Assembly (NCBI GenBank): GCA_016787785.1
Contig: JAEUTO010000011.1
Location: 186,001-250,000, forward strand
DNA length: 64,000 nt
Direction of reading: 5' to 3'
Origin: Bacteroidia bacterium
GTDB lineage: Bacteria; Bacteroidota; Bacteroidia; B-17B0; Aurantibacillaceae
The translations under genes were made by a program, and so were the position numbers. Under the pieces are notes generated by a model. It saw nothing but the letters and a program-made list of their open reading frames with translations, did no database searches and was not told where the DNA came from. The stretch's first letter is position 1; each line of letters begins with the position of its first letter. This document shows, piece after piece, positions 1 through 9,735 of the stretch.

Positions 1-973
1 TGTAGCTATTGGACAAAAAGCTTCTACGGTTGCTAACATTGTTCGTGTATTGGAAGAGAACGGTGCAATGCCTTACACAGTAATTGTTTCTGCATCTGCT
101 GCCGATCCTGCTCCATTACAATTTTACGCTCCATTCGCAGGCGCTGCAATTGGTGAGTTTTTCCGTGATACCGGTCGTCCGGCTTTGATCGTGTTTGATG
201 ACTTATCAAAACAAGCAGTTGCTTACCGTGAGGTATCTTTATTATTACGTCGCCCACCGGGACGTGAAGCATATCCTGGTGACGTTTTCTACTTGCACAG
301 TAGATTACTTGAGCGTGCTGCAAAGATCAACGCTAACGATGATATTGCGCAACGTATGAATGACCTTCCTGAATCAATTAAACATTTGGTAAAAGGTGGT
401 GGTTCGTTAACAGCTTTACCAATTATCGAAACACAAGCGGGTGACGTTTCTGCATACATTCCAACTAACGTAATTTCTATTACCGACGGACAAATTTTCT
501 TAGAGTCGAATTTATTTAACTCAGGTATTCGTCCCGCTATTAACGTAGGTATCTCGGTTTCGCGTGTGGGTGGTAATGCTCAAATTAAATCAATGAAAAA
601 AGTAGCAGGTACTTTAAAATTAGATCAGGCGCAGTTCCGTGAGTTAGAGGCTTTCTCTAAATTCGGATCTGATTTGGATGCAGCTACAAAATCAGTTCTA
701 GATAAAGGGTCACGTAATACTGAAATATTAAAGCAAGGTCAGTTCTCACCTTTCCGTGTTGAACAACAAATTGCTATTATTTATTTAGGAACAAAAAATT
801 TACTAAGAAATGTTCCGGTAAATAAAGTACGTGAATTTGAAAAAGACTATTTAGATGTATTAGAACGCAAACATAAAAATGTGTTGAATGATCTTAAAGC
901 AGGAAAATATACTGACGAGATCACTAACACTTTGGAAGCTGCAGCAAAAGAATTAACTGCAAAGTATAATTAA
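1..973 (+). CDS. atpA: ATP synthase F1 subunit alpha, 3' part (5' end outside window)
   Basis: Codons run in frame from base 2, so the gene enters from the left edge; about 323 C-terminal residues of a protein that is usually a little over 500 are present. The visible part begins just after the P-loop region, at [14 protein letters not shown]. It holds the Walker B/catalytic-interface stretch ([17 protein letters not shown], then [19 protein letters not shown]), which is near-invariant in AtpA. The alpha subunit carries the non-catalytic nucleotide sites of the alpha3beta3 head and, with beta and gamma, couples proton flow to ATP synthesis at the inner membrane. atpG follows 67 bases later on the same strand, as in a normal atp operon. 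The assignment is secure; only the truncation by the window edge is notable. Confidence 0.98.
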   Translation, partial: VAIGQKASTVANIVRVLEENGAMPYTVIVSASAADPAPLQFYAPFAGAAIGEFFRDTGRPALIVFDDLSKQAVAYREVSLLLRRPPGREAYPGDVFYLHSRLLERAAKINANDDIAQRMNDLPESIKHLVKGGGSLTALPIIETQAGDVSAYIPTNVISITDGQIFLESNLFNSGIRPAINVGISVSRVGGNAQIKSMKKVAGTLKLDQAQFRELEAFSKFGSDLDAATKSVLDKGSRNTEILKQGQFSPFRVEQQIAIIYLGTKNLLRNVPVNKVREFEKDYLDVLERKHKNVLNDLKAGKYTDEITNTLEAAAKELTAKYN

Positions 974-1040
974 TTTAATTTTATGTGTTTGGTTTTAGAA
1001 ACAAGAAACTAAAAACCAAGAACTAAAAACTAATAATAAG

Positions 1041-1919
1041 ATGCCTAGTTTAAAGGAAGTAAGAAATAGAATAGTATCCGTTGGTTCAACCATGCAAATT
1101 ACCAGCGCTATGAAAATGGTTAGCGCTGCTAAATTAAAGCGTGCGCAAGATGCTGTTACTCAAATGCGCCCTTATGCCAACAAACTAAAAGAACTTTTGG
1201 AGAACGTTAGCGCAAGTGTTGATGCAAGCGACAATGTTTATGCAAGAAATACCGGTGGAAAAAATCTATTGATCATCGCTATCTCTTCTAACCGTGGTTT
1301 GGCGGGTGGTTTTAACTCAAACATCATTAAAAAAACACACCAGTTAATTAAAAACGAATACGCAGGCCATAATATTACCGTTCTTTCGATTGGAAAAAAA
1401 GTGCAGGATGCCTTTAAACGCACGCCATATGGCATTACTGGTAGCGATCTTCCGCATCAAACCGGCAATTTATTCGAAAAATTGACTTTTGCCAATACTT
1501 CGGCTGTTGCAGAAAAAATTATGGAAGCATTTTTAACCAAACAATTTGACAAAGTTGTTTTGGTATACAATCAATTTAAAAATGCAGCCGTACAAATTCC
1601 AACAGAAGAACAATTACTGCCATTGATTCCAACCAAATCAGCAGGAAAAACAAGTAACACCGATTATATTTTTGAGCCAGGCCAGGAAACGATCATTAAC
1701 GAATTAATTCCTAGATCTATCAAAACGCAATTTTACAAAGCAATTTTAGACTCTGTTGCCAGCGAGCACGGTGCCCGTATGACAGCTATGCACAAAGCAA
1801 CTGATAATGCCAAGGCTATGCAAAAAGAATTAAAAATCACTTATAACAAAGCTCGCCAGGCGGCAATTACAAAAGAGATCCTGGAAATTGTTGGTGGAGC
1901 CGAAGCGTTGAACGGATAA
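1041..1919 (+). CDS. atpG: ATP synthase F1 subunit gamma
   Basis: This 292-residue protein has family-typical length. The N-terminal helix contains the conserved ITSAMKMVSAAKL motif and the C-terminal helix contains the block NKARQAAITKEILEIVGG; together they form the coiled-coil rotor shaft turning inside the alpha/beta head. The middle (SSNRGLAGGFNSNI) is the Rossmann-like part. The gene follows atpA and is closed by a clear hairpin terminator, so it appears to be the last gene of this atp transcript; beta and epsilon genes are not downstream here and are presumably elsewhere. The start ATG is preceded by an A-rich spacer with repeated ctaaaaac-like words rather than a Shine-Dalgarno sequence, which is usual for Bacteroidota. 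Confidence 0.97.
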   Translation: MPSLKEVRNRIVSVGSTMQITSAMKMVSAAKLKRAQDAVTQMRPYANKLKELLENVSASVDASDNVYARNTGGKNLLIIAISSNRGLAGGFNSNIIKKTHQLIKNEYAGHNITVLSIGKKVQDAFKRTPYGITGSDLPHQTGNLFEKLTFANTSAVAEKIMEAFLTKQFDKVVLVYNQFKNAAVQIPTEEQLLPLIPTKSAGKTSNTDYIFEPGQETIINELIPRSIKTQFYKAILDSVASEHGARMTAMHKATDNAKAMQKELKITYNKARQAAITKEILEIVGGAEALNG

Positions 1920-1941
1920 ATGATAATTTAAAATAAAACAT

Positions 1942-1970
1942 AAACCCTTTGCATTTGTAAAGGGTTTTTT
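1942..1970 (+). terminator. Rho-independent terminator of the atp operon
   Basis: A nine-base perfect stem (aaacccttt paired with aaagggttt) surrounds an eight-base loop and runs into a T tract. It lies 23 bases after the atpG stop codon. Confidence 0.9.
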
Positions 1971-2077
1971 GTTTCCTTAACATTAGTTTTAAGTTAAACA
2001 TAAAACATAACAACAATTGTGACCGTATATAGTAATATAACGCTTACCTTACAAACTATAAATAACGCTACTTATAA

Positions 2078-2803
2078 ATGATCATTTTTCTCTTTTTAAT
2101 TCTACATTGGTACCTCTCTTTATTTGGGCAAACCTTTTTTCTGCACCGCTACTCTGCCCACAAGATGTTTACCATGAATAAATTCTGGGAAAAATTCTTT
2201 TACATTTTTGCCTGGGTCTCGCAAGGTTCTTCTTATTTGAATGCTCGCGCTTATGCCATTTTACATCGTATGCATCATGCCTATAGTGATACTGAAAAAG
2301 ATCCACACACCCCGCATTTTTTTAAAGACGCCTATCACATGATGTTGCATACACGCAGTATCTATAACGACGTTTTAAATAAACGTGTAGTAGTAGAAGA
2401 AAAATTTGATCGTAATTTTCCGGAATATGCCACTATTGATAAAATTGCCGATAACTGGATAACACGACTAGCCTTTGCCGGCCTTTACATTGCATTTTAT
2501 GTTGTTTTTGCAACGCACTGGTGGATGTTCTTATTTCTTCCGATACACTTCTTTATAGGGCCAATACAAGGCGCCATTGTAAATTGGGCGGGACATAAAT
2601 ACGGCTACCGAAATTTTGATTGTCCAGACAAGTCGAAGAATACATTTTTTATTGATATATTTTTAATGGGCGAATTATTTCAGAATAACCATCACCAGGC
2701 GGGCGCAAGACCAAATTTTGCGGCTAAGTGGTGGGAGCTTGATCCAACCTACCCTATCATCTGGTTATTGGACAAAATGCGCATTATAAAATTAGCGAAG
2801 TAA
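2078..2803 (+). CDS. Membrane fatty acid (acyl-CoA) desaturase
   Basis: The 241-residue membrane protein carries the three histidine boxes of the membrane di-iron desaturases: HRYSAH at residues 23-28, HRMHH at 63-67 and NNHH near 203-206, plus NWAGHKYG, which matches the extra His region of stearoyl-CoA desaturase-type enzymes. Hydrophobic stretches at the N-terminus and around residues 130-170 fit membrane segments. Such enzymes use O2 and reducing equivalents to put a double bond into acyl chains, adjusting membrane fluidity. Length is short for the family (often 250-380), but all boxes are present, so it looks intact. It stands alone after the atp terminator and converges on the next gene with no gap. 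Regiospecificity (delta-9 is likely) is inferred only. Confidence 0.88.
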   Translation: MIIFLFLILHWYLSLFGQTFFLHRYSAHKMFTMNKFWEKFFYIFAWVSQGSSYLNARAYAILHRMHHAYSDTEKDPHTPHFFKDAYHMMLHTRSIYNDVLNKRVVVEEKFDRNFPEYATIDKIADNWITRLAFAGLYIAFYVVFATHWWMFLFLPIHFFIGPIQGAIVNWAGHKYGYRNFDCPDKSKNTFFIDIFLMGELFQNNHHQAGARPNFAAKWWELDPTYPIIWLLDKMRIIKLAK

Positions 2804-3403
2804 TTAGTTGGCGATATACTGATACTCTTCTTTCTCTTCGCCATCCCGTGCATAATGTTTGTGATTGGCTTCAGAGATCTTACCCGTTACTTTATCAATT
2901 TTGTAATGCGAATACGTTGACCAATCCGATACTTCAATATAATAATAGGTGATCTTTTCGGTGATCTGCATAGTTTGCCCACGCGGCATTTTTTTGTCTT
3001 TCACATCGCCAATTTCGTTATCCTTATTTATCGCATCAAACACAAAATCAATTTTCTTTTGCTCGGCCTTTGTCCGTTTATGAAACTTTGGTTCGTCGCA
3101 AAAGCCTTGTATACTTTTACCAGAACCCTGGCCAACAAGTGCTACATAAACAGCGTCGTAAAAGCATGAACTATTCCCCGCAAACTTTATGGCTAATTTA
3201 AAATCAACTATCAGTGATTTATCATTATACTTCACATCAACTCTGTCGTAATTTTTTGGATCAAAGCCCGGCTCATTTATTTTAGCAACCGCAATCTTTA
3301 TCAACGAATCGCGGCCAAGTTTTTTAAGGTCCTCTATTTTATCTTTTTGTGAAAAACAAAAAACAGAGAAAAAGCAAAGTGTAAAAATGTAACTGACTCT
3401 CAT
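2804..3403 (-). CDS. Exported protein of unknown function
   Basis: The 199-residue product starts with a signal peptide (MRVSYIFTLCFFSVFCFSQ) ending in the SQ cleavage context common in Bacteroidota, so it is probably periplasmic or surface exposed. The mature part is charged and contains a C-terminal segment around YYYIEVSDWSTYSHYKIDK, which reads like alternating beta strands. Two cysteines, in SSCFYD and GFCDEP, could form a disulfide. I do not recognise a family. Its stop codon abuts that of the desaturase on the other strand, so the two converge without any terminator between them. The gene faces away from the histidine kinase at 3539 and has its own upstream region. Confidence 0.7.
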   Translation of the reverse strand: MRVSYIFTLCFFSVFCFSQKDKIEDLKKLGRDSLIKIAVAKINEPGFDPKNYDRVDVKYNDKSLIVDFKLAIKFAGNSSCFYDAVYVALVGQGSGKSIQGFCDEPKFHKRTKAEQKKIDFVFDAINKDNEIGDVKDKKMPRGQTMQITEKITYYYIEVSDWSTYSHYKIDKVTGKISEANHKHYARDGEEKEEYQYIAN

Positions 3404-3538
3404 TGTATATCAAAATTATAACTAAAATCTGATAAGCAAAGTATAATTGAAAAATTTTAAAATAAACTCCGCTTTTTCATTTCTATTCACCATTTGCCCA
3501 GGTTCGATCACAATAAAAATTCTTTGTATATTCGTTTA

Positions 3539-5410
3539 ATGAAGATAAAAAGCATTATACTACTATTTATACTTAGCAATATAGCTTATAACTTCAAATC
3601 CCAGAATTGCGATTGTAAAATATACGCAAAAGCCCGGCCTGTAATAGACAGTTTAATGGAGATCGCTGATTATGATAAAGCCAATCAGCTGGCAACGGGC
3701 TTTATCAAAGAAGGTTCCGCTTACTGTAAAGCAATTGGCTATGGATATGTTGCAGAGATCTTGGCGAAAAAAAACAGTTTGGATTCAGCAAAGAAATGTA
3801 TAAAAGAATCCGAAACCATTTTCAATACTTTAAACTGCATTAACAGTAACAAGTATCGCTTTTTATCGCAATCGGCCGAGTGTGCTTTTTACGAGAATAA
3901 CTATGAACTTTCTTTAAACCTTAATTTAAAAGCGCTTGAGAGCGCAATAGATGATAACAATAATGCTCAAATTGCTCAATGCTATGTGCGAGTTGCAAAT
4001 ATTTTTATTAGAATGGGGCAACCGGAAAAAGCAAGGCACTATAGTGTTTTGGCAAAAAACGTAATTGATAAGTTACCCGAAAGTTATAAAAAATACCAAC
4101 TCTACAATGTTCTTGCAAACCGCTATAATAACTTATACCAAGACTTTAAAGAACCCAAATTTTTAGATACGATCGAGTTTTTTATGACTGGAATTAGGAT
4201 GTATGCGTTGAAGGCGGGGAAATACAACCGCTTAATAGAACAGTACTATAGAAAAAAAGCCTTTTTATCTTTAAAAACAAAAGATTTTACAGCTTCGCTC
4301 AAATTTCTTGACAGCGCAAGTGAAGTTTTAAAAAAATTCCCGCTTAAATTCGAACTATACTCTATCCATGGCGACAGAGCGAATATATATCGAAAATTAA
4401 AACAGTTTAAAACCGCTGAACTTTTTGCAGATTCCTGTTTGTTTTTTGCGTTACAAGATAATATAGTTTCTTCAATAACAAATGCTTACGACATAGTTTA
4501 TATGGTTGCAAAAGACGCAGGAAAGTCAGATAAAGCACTGTGGGCTTTTGAAAATTTGAAACACATAAACGACAGTATAACGGGCGTAAAGAACACTTCG
4601 AAAATAATTGAACTCGAACAAAAGTATAATAAAGTACAAAACGAAAAGACCATCAAGGAGCTAAATCAAGAAACAGAAATTAAAAGTTTAAGAATAAAAA
4701 TTTTAATAAGTACAACGGCGTTAGCCGTATTGTTGACAATAACAATTATTTTCTTTTATCGGCAAAGTAGCATTAAAAATAAACAGAAAGTTTTAGAAAC
4801 CGAACAGCGCCTTAATCGCTCACGTATAAATCCCCATTTCTTTTTTAATGCTATCACAACATTGCAAGGGCTTGCGGTTAAGGAAAATGACGGAAAAAAA
4901 ATAGCAACTAGTTTATATAAATTTAGCAGTTTAATGCGACAAACCTTAGAAAGTTCTTACACAGATTACATAAGTATTGAGACAGAACTAGATTTTATAA
5001 ATAAATATATTGAACTTCAACAGCTAAAAGAAAAAAATAAATTTTCGATTGAAACAAACATAGATCCTGAGTTGGAGATTTCTGAAATTCTTATTCCTGC
5101 AATGCTCATTCAACCGTTTCTTGAAAACAGTATTGAGCATGGCTTCAATTCCATTGCTCATAAAGGCTTGATCCATTTAAAATTTACCGCTGAAAATAGA
5201 TCTCTAAGAATAATCATTTCTGATAACGGTCAAGGCTTCAACCCGAACGACCTTGCAGAAAAAAAGCACATTCCTAGAGCTATGCAAATTACAAAAGACA
5301 GGCTTTACTTATTAAACAAAGGAAACAATGGTAATGCAACTTTTTCTGTTAAAGAAAATACACCGTCTGGGGTGGTTGTAGATATTTTATTACCTTTGAT
5401 TTACAAATGA
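3539..5410 (+). CDS. TPR-containing sensor histidine kinase, LytS/YehU type
   Basis: The 623-residue protein has a signal peptide (MKIKSIILLFILSN...), a periplasmic region of TPR-like helices to about residue 370, a coiled segment, one membrane helix near 386-408 and a cytoplasmic kinase core. The core is the His_kinase family (PF06580 type): NPHFFFNAI with H433 as the predicted phosphorylation site, an N box QPFLENSIEHGF and a G1 box DNGQGF. The start chosen is the ATG at 3539; an in-frame TTG at 3494 would place 15 residues before the signal peptide. It overlaps the downstream response regulator by four bases (ATGA), so the two form a coupled two-component pair. The signal sensed by the TPR region is unknown. 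Confidence 0.92.
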   Translation: MKIKSIILLFILSNIAYNFKSQNCDCKIYAKARPVIDSLMEIADYDKANQLATGFIKEGSAYCKAIGYGYVAEILAKKNSLDSAKKCIKESETIFNTLNCINSNKYRFLSQSAECAFYENNYELSLNLNLKALESAIDDNNNAQIAQCYVRVANIFIRMGQPEKARHYSVLAKNVIDKLPESYKKYQLYNVLANRYNNLYQDFKEPKFLDTIEFFMTGIRMYALKAGKYNRLIEQYYRKKAFLSLKTKDFTASLKFLDSASEVLKKFPLKFELYSIHGDRANIYRKLKQFKTAELFADSCLFFALQDNIVSSITNAYDIVYMVAKDAGKSDKALWAFENLKHINDSITGVKNTSKIIELEQKYNKVQNEKTIKELNQETEIKSLRIKILISTTALAVLLTITIIFFYRQSSIKNKQKVLETEQRLNRSRINPHFFFNAITTLQGLAVKENDGKKIATSLYKFSSLMRQTLESSYTDYISIETELDFINKYIELQQLKEKNKFSIETNIDPELEISEILIPAMLIQPFLENSIEHGFNSIAHKGLIHLKFTAENRSLRIIISDNGQGFNPNDLAEKKHIPRAMQITKDRLYLLNKGNNGNATFSVKENTPSGVVVDILLPLIYK

Positions 5411-6147
5411 AGGCTTTAGTTATAGACAACGAAAAAAACATACGAGAAACTGTTGTCGATCTTATTAGTGCGTTTTGTCCCCAAATTACTTCCATTGCAC
5501 AAGCCGATGGCGTTGTAAACGGCCTAAAAAAAATACATGAAATTGACCCAGATATTGTTTTTACCGATGTGGAAATGGAAGATGGAACCGGAATGGATAT
5601 GCTTTCTAAACTGTCGGAAATAAAATTTCAAGTGATATTTATTACCGCGCACAACAAATATGCTATAGACGCATTCAAATTTAGCGCAATAGATTTTCTA
5701 ACTAAGCCCATTAATCCCGACGATCTTGCAAAAAGTGTTCAAAAGGCTGAGCAGTCTGTAAAAAAAAGATCTTATTTGGAGCAAGTAGCCGTTATGAACG
5801 AAAAGAACATTTCTATAAACGAAAAAAAGATCGTTCTTAAAGAGTTAGATGTTATACATGTTTTAAAACTAAAAGATCTCATTTGTTGCGAAGCTTCAGG
5901 AATTTACACAACATTTTATATCAATAATAGCAAACAAATAGTTGTTTCAAAAAATTTAAAAGAATACGAAGACATCTTAGAGCCCTTTGGCTTTTTAAGA
6001 ATACACAATACTTTTTTAATCAACGCGCACAAAATCGAAAAATTTGAAAAATCTGATGGGGGTTTTGTTGTAATGGAAGGAGGGCAAAAAATACCGGTTT
6101 CTCAGCGTAAACGTGATGTTTTGATTGACTTTTTAAAGAAAATTTAA
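5407..6147 (+). CDS. LytTR-family response regulator transcription factor
   Basis: This 246-residue protein has an N-terminal receiver domain with acidic residue D7, predicted phospho-acceptor D54 (FTDVEMEDGTG), FITAHNKY and the conserved lysine in FLTKPI. From about residue 140 the C-terminus is a LytTR DNA-binding domain (ICCEASGIYTTFY, FLRIHNTFLIN, IPVSQRKRD). These regulators bind direct repeats upstream of target promoters. Translation is coupled to the preceding kinase through an ATGA overlap. The targets are unknown; the exported-protein island starting 100 bases downstream is a candidate by position only. Confidence 0.94.
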   Translation: MKALVIDNEKNIRETVVDLISAFCPQITSIAQADGVVNGLKKIHEIDPDIVFTDVEMEDGTGMDMLSKLSEIKFQVIFITAHNKYAIDAFKFSAIDFLTKPINPDDLAKSVQKAEQSVKKRSYLEQVAVMNEKNISINEKKIVLKELDVIHVLKLKDLICCEASGIYTTFYINNSKQIVVSKNLKEYEDILEPFGFLRIHNTFLINAHKIEKFEKSDGGFVVMEGGQKIPVSQRKRDVLIDFLKKI

Positions 6148-6262
6148 AAACACTTATTGCTCTTAAGCCTTCACTTATTTGTTTTTACTGCTCACTTCTT
6201 AAGTCTTTCCTGCAATTCTTTAAAGTACTTATACCTTGCTTAAACATATTTAGAAAAGTTTA

Positions 6263-6517
6263 ATGTCAATTAATCAAAAAATAAAAGCAGATGTGCTTCC
6301 CACAAATGGTGCGGCAAAAGTATATTACAAAAACTTGCTACAATTATTCGAAAACCTACACTCAACTAACCCGGCCCTGAACAAAGTATATTTTTGCAAT
6401 TACCTTCTTCAAGCAAAAGATGTATTAACGAAATTACAAAAATCCGAACCGCTTTTCGATTGCTCGCAACTTATAGAAGAATATAATACACATGAAAGCG
6501 CTTTTCTAAAAGTCTAA
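6263..6517 (+). CDS. Small orphan protein resembling the N-terminus of the protein at 18549
   Basis: The 84-residue product has no signal peptide. It aligns over most of its length with residues about 22-110 of the 372-residue exported protein at 18549-19667: PTNGAAKVYYKNLLQLFE against PTNSAAKIYYKGVIKHFE, then KLQKSEPLFDCSQLIEEYNT against LIKKSQPDYDVTALTAELNT. It is therefore a separate, shortened homologue with the export signal and the C-terminal 260 residues missing. The fold is probably a helical hairpin. The gene sits between the LytTR regulator and the exported island. It may be a real small gene or a decayed fragment; the intact frame and A-rich leader before its ATG favour a gene, but only moderately. 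Confidence 0.55.
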   Translation: MSINQKIKADVLPTNGAAKVYYKNLLQLFENLHSTNPALNKVYFCNYLLQAKDVLTKLQKSEPLFDCSQLIEEYNTHESAFLKV

Positions 6518-6607
6518 CGCCACAGCTCAATTAAATAGATGTATAAAGACTTTCGTAAAACAAGCGCTTACTTGTAAAGTTATTTGTGACTTAAAACTAA
6601 ATAAGAA

Positions 6608-7042
6608 ATGAAAATTCTCTTTTTACTAGTTATTCTAATTAGCTATTCGACAAATAATTTTGCTCAAAACGATACCTTAGTTGTAAATAGTAACACCTAT
6701 TTGATGCTTAAGCAAACTATAAAAAATGATTTCGGCAGTAAAGATACCGTTGTAAGAATGTACAGGATTGAAAACAATGTTAGAAAATTTTTACTGACAC
6801 ATTATTCATACAGATACGAAACAGATTGCAATAACGAATTTAAGGATATCGGGACCATTAAATTTAAAGGCAGCTTTGCCATCTTTGAAACTAAATTTTT
6901 ACAGAAAGGATCAGACCCAATTCCTAAAAAGCAAAAGCAAGTTTATAAATTTCAGGAAAATGGAAAATTAACGCTTTTGAGTGATCAAGTTTACTTTAAC
7001 GGTAAATGGCTAAACTCAAAAGATTTTTTAAAAATACCTTAA
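6608..7042 (+). CDS. Small exported protein of unknown function
   Basis: The 144-residue product begins with a signal peptide (MKILFLLVILISYSTNNFAQ). The mature region is rich in alternating beta-type residues (NTYLMLKQTI, GTIKFKGSFAIFETKF, KLTLLSDQVYFNGKW), suggesting a small beta-sandwich or barrel. No family is recognised. It is the first of a series of exported proteins on the same strand; the next gene starts 21 bases after its stop, so co-transcription is likely. Confidence 0.65.
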   Translation: MKILFLLVILISYSTNNFAQNDTLVVNSNTYLMLKQTIKNDFGSKDTVVRMYRIENNVRKFLLTHYSYRYETDCNNEFKDIGTIKFKGSFAIFETKFLQKGSDPIPKKQKQVYKFQENGKLTLLSDQVYFNGKWLNSKDFLKIP

Positions 7043-7063
7043 AATAAATTTTATATAAGCCTA

Positions 7064-8239
7064 ATGAAAAAAATAAACAATTTTTTGATTTTAATTCTTG
7101 CAGTTGCAATAGTGAGTCCTTCTTGCAATTCTCCCACAAATGAAAAGGAACATGAAAATAAAAGAGAAGCTTCTTTCAAAATTATATCCGCATTTGGTAA
7201 AAACTCAAAGCTCTCGGGAATGACAGATAACGGATTAAGTATCTCAGCCGATGGTAGATTGTTTTGTGTGATTAATGAAACAGATGCTTTTTTGTGGACA
7301 GCTTTACAAAATGGCGATGATGCTAAATCCAGAAAACTACATGGATCTATAACTTATCCGGGTAATATTACGGTTAGTATGGCAAGGGGTTTAACGCTAG
7401 CAAATCATAAACTATATGGCGTAACCGAAAACGGGGGCGATAATGGCGGAGGTACAATATATTCTATTGAATCAAAAACACAAGCTGTTGAAATTGCTTG
7501 TGAATTTACAAACAAAGAAAATTTGAAGCCAATAAGTTTGCCTGTTTTTGATGGCGATAGTTCCTTAATTGGTTTGTCGGAAAATGAAAAAAAACAAAAA
7601 CTATTTTGGTATGTTTATAATATTTATTCAAAAAAAATAACTAAAAAGACAGAATGTACTGGAGACTGGTTTTCCTTTGGCTATTTTCCAAATGGATGTG
7701 TGCAAATGGGGTCTGATAAATGTATTTATATAACGGACGTATTTGCATCAGGTAAGCCGGGAACTATTTTAAGGATTGATAAAAATTTAGAGAAAACAAC
7801 ACTTCTTTATGAGATGGATGCTAAAGTTGCAGGTGAACCAGATGGTGACTTAGTGTTTATGAATGGAAAAATTTATGGCTTAACCTCCGGTGGTGGTCCT
7901 ACCGATGATGGTTTAATATATTCTATTAATATGGATGGAACAGGTTTTGAAGTATTGGCAACATTTAATGGCGATGATGGCCACCTACCAACTTGTTTGT
8001 TTCGGTCTTCAACAGGTATGCTATATGGTACCTGTTATAGTGGTGGAGAATACAACCGAGGTTGCTTTTTTGAATTCAATACTAAGGATAAAAATCTTAA
8101 AATCTTAAAACATTTTAAGGATAGCGAAGGTTCATATCCAAATGGCAGAATAGTGGAAGGAAAAGACGGCTCACTATTTGGATTTTTAAGACATGGTGGC
8201 AAAGGAGAAAAGGGTGCTGTTTATCGCATTAAACTCTGA
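7064..8239 (+). CDS. Lipoprotein with GloVer-type tandem repeats
   Basis: The 391-residue protein starts with a lipoprotein-like signal (hydrophobic core then SPSCNS, Cys21). The mature part contains repeats of the GloVer kind: GVTENGGDNGGGTIYSI, GLTSGGGPTDDGLIYSIN followed by FNGDDGHLPTC, GTCYSGGEYNRGCFFEFN, then GSYPNGRIVEG and GFLRHGGKGEKGAVYRI. Each unit pairs a glycine-rich GG...GxxY turn with a following G..P.G segment, consistent with a beta-propeller-like surface protein. No T9SS sorting domain is seen; anchoring would be through the lipid. It lies between two orphan exported genes with 21 and 27 base gaps. The molecular function of these propeller-like repeats is not established. Confidence 0.72.
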   Translation: MKKINNFLILILAVAIVSPSCNSPTNEKEHENKREASFKIISAFGKNSKLSGMTDNGLSISADGRLFCVINETDAFLWTALQNGDDAKSRKLHGSITYPGNITVSMARGLTLANHKLYGVTENGGDNGGGTIYSIESKTQAVEIACEFTNKENLKPISLPVFDGDSSLIGLSENEKKQKLFWYVYNIYSKKITKKTECTGDWFSFGYFPNGCVQMGSDKCIYITDVFASGKPGTILRIDKNLEKTTLLYEMDAKVAGEPDGDLVFMNGKIYGLTSGGGPTDDGLIYSINMDGTGFEVLATFNGDDGHLPTCLFRSSTGMLYGTCYSGGEYNRGCFFEFNTKDKNLKILKHFKDSEGSYPNGRIVEGKDGSLFGFLRHGGKGEKGAVYRIKL

Positions 8240-8266
8240 TTTTTAAGAATTTAAACTCGAAAAAAA

Positions 8267-9031
8267 ATGACAAGATCACTACTATTATTACTGTCCATAA
8301 TAGTGCCGTTTTTTTTCTTTCCGCTTCGCGTAATTTCAAATTTACAGATAGTAAAATCAATTAGTTATGTCGACTCGTTGTTGCTGGAAAGTTACAAAAA
8401 TCAAATAAAAAAAGAATATGTACAAAATACAGACTCTATGGACACTGAACAAGTCGACAGCCTTTTTAGTTTAGATAGAAGAGTTTTTGGCGGGTCAAAA
8501 GTCTCTTATTCTCCCGACTGTACTTTTAAAATTTTTACTATTGAGGTTGAAAGTTGCGGCGCTTATTGCAACTCTTCTTGGTTTTCGTGGATACATTATA
8601 ATTTAAAGGGAACGGAAAAAGCAAAAGAAATGAATTTGGGAGTTGTCGATTCAATTTATAAACTATCAGATAATAAATATTTGGTTGTTTCAATGAATTG
8701 GGGCCGCCCATCTTCGAACTATTTTGTACGTTGTATTAATGCCAATTTAATAGCAATCGAAAACGATAGTATAAAAACTCAATCGATAAATTATAAAAAA
8801 GAAAGTGCTTTTGGTTTTTGTCAGGAAAGTTCGGTGCAAACAGAAATAGAACCTTTTATAAAATATGATCATAATAAAAAGAGGCTTACTTACCAGTATG
8901 CTAACAATGATCCCGATGATAACAAACCGGATGTAGACATTATCAGGAAAGGCTATTTTACATACGAAGCCGGAAAATTTAGTATCGTAAAGGAAACTAC
9001 AAGAATAATTAATCGATCGGACAAACAATGA
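8267..9031 (+). CDS. Exported orphan protein, first of an overlapping four-gene chain
   Basis: The 254-residue protein begins with a strongly hydrophobic leader (MTRSLLLLLSIIVPFFFFPL), a signal peptide or N-terminal anchor. A distinctive segment is EVESCGAYCNSSWFSWIHYN, where two cysteines three residues apart precede aromatic residues; later there are single Cys in FVRCIN and GFCQES. I recognise no family. Its last four bases overlap the start of the next gene (ATGA at 9028), which indicates translational coupling. Start is ATG after an A-run without a Shine-Dalgarno match. Confidence 0.62.
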   Translation: MTRSLLLLLSIIVPFFFFPLRVISNLQIVKSISYVDSLLLESYKNQIKKEYVQNTDSMDTEQVDSLFSLDRRVFGGSKVSYSPDCTFKIFTIEVESCGAYCNSSWFSWIHYNLKGTEKAKEMNLGVVDSIYKLSDNKYLVVSMNWGRPSSNYFVRCINANLIAIENDSIKTQSINYKKESAFGFCQESSVQTEIEPFIKYDHNKKRLTYQYANNDPDDNKPDVDIIRKGYFTYEAGKFSIVKETTRIINRSDKQ

Positions 9032-9735
9032 AAAAAAAAATTGTAGTAGTTCTATTTTCACTGATAAGCGTCATGTTTTTCGCGCAAGCACTACCCGTAA
9101 ACACCGAAATTCTATCTCGAAAAGCTGTATTAAAGTTATTTACCGATACGTCTAACAAACAATTCAACTTCACTTATCCCATTAAAAAAGTTTATAAATC
9201 TGCGAGTAGATATCAAACACTTTACTTTGTCCTAACAGAAAGTAATGATAGTATTGTTACTAATGATACTTTTAACAGCAAAATTAAGGCGTTCATATTT
9301 GAAGAGCAAAAAAACAAATTATCTTTTGTTTGGTCAATAAATGATTTTATCATTAAACGTGAAAGCGGTTTATTAGAAAATTCAATTTGGTTTTGGACAA
9401 AATATTGTGAATTTACGGATATTGATGGGGATAGATTAATTGATCCGATATTTATTTACGGCGCATCAGGAAATTATGATATAGAAGACGCACGGATAAA
9501 GTTTGTAATTTACCACAAGAAACAAAAGGTTGTTATTCAACATCAAAATTCGCCAGTTGATTACGGAAGGAATACAAAAGTTGATGCGGTATTTTATACT
9601 TTACCCCTTAAAATACAAAACCGCGTGCAATTAATAATGAAGCAAATGGAAGAAAAAAAACATGCAATTTTCCCACCTACCTGGCAAGAAGAGATGAAAA
9701 AAAAGAAATTATATTTTGAGGAACATCACGAATGA
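9028..9735 (+). CDS. Exported protein, possibly M949_RS01915-like surface protein family
   Basis: The 235-residue product has a signal peptide (MKKKIVVVLFSLISVMFFAQA). The middle contains EFTDIDGDRLIDPIFIYGASG, a D-x-D-x-D pattern reminiscent of a calcium-binding loop or of FG-GAP-like repeats. The arrangement of that block followed by a KFVIYHKKQK segment resembles the family annotated as M949_RS01915 surface polysaccharide biosynthesis protein, but this is from memory of the family pattern and is tentative. Translation is coupled to both neighbours through four-base overlaps (start at 9028, next start at 9732). Confidence 0.6.
   Translation: MKKKIVVVLFSLISVMFFAQALPVNTEILSRKAVLKLFTDTSNKQFNFTYPIKKVYKSASRYQTLYFVLTESNDSIVTNDTFNSKIKAFIFEEQKNKLSFVWSINDFIIKRESGLLENSIWFWTKYCEFTDIDGDRLIDPIFIYGASGNYDIEDARIKFVIYHKKQKVVIQHQNSPVDYGRNTKVDAVFYTLPLKIQNRVQLIMKQMEEKKHAIFPPTWQEEMKKKKLYFEEHHE

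Noticed and set aside
3494-3538. TTG start upstream of the histidine kinase
   Set aside because: It would put 15 residues before a complete signal peptide; ATG at 3539 is better. The TTTG at 3493-3496 may instead be part of a weak promoter.
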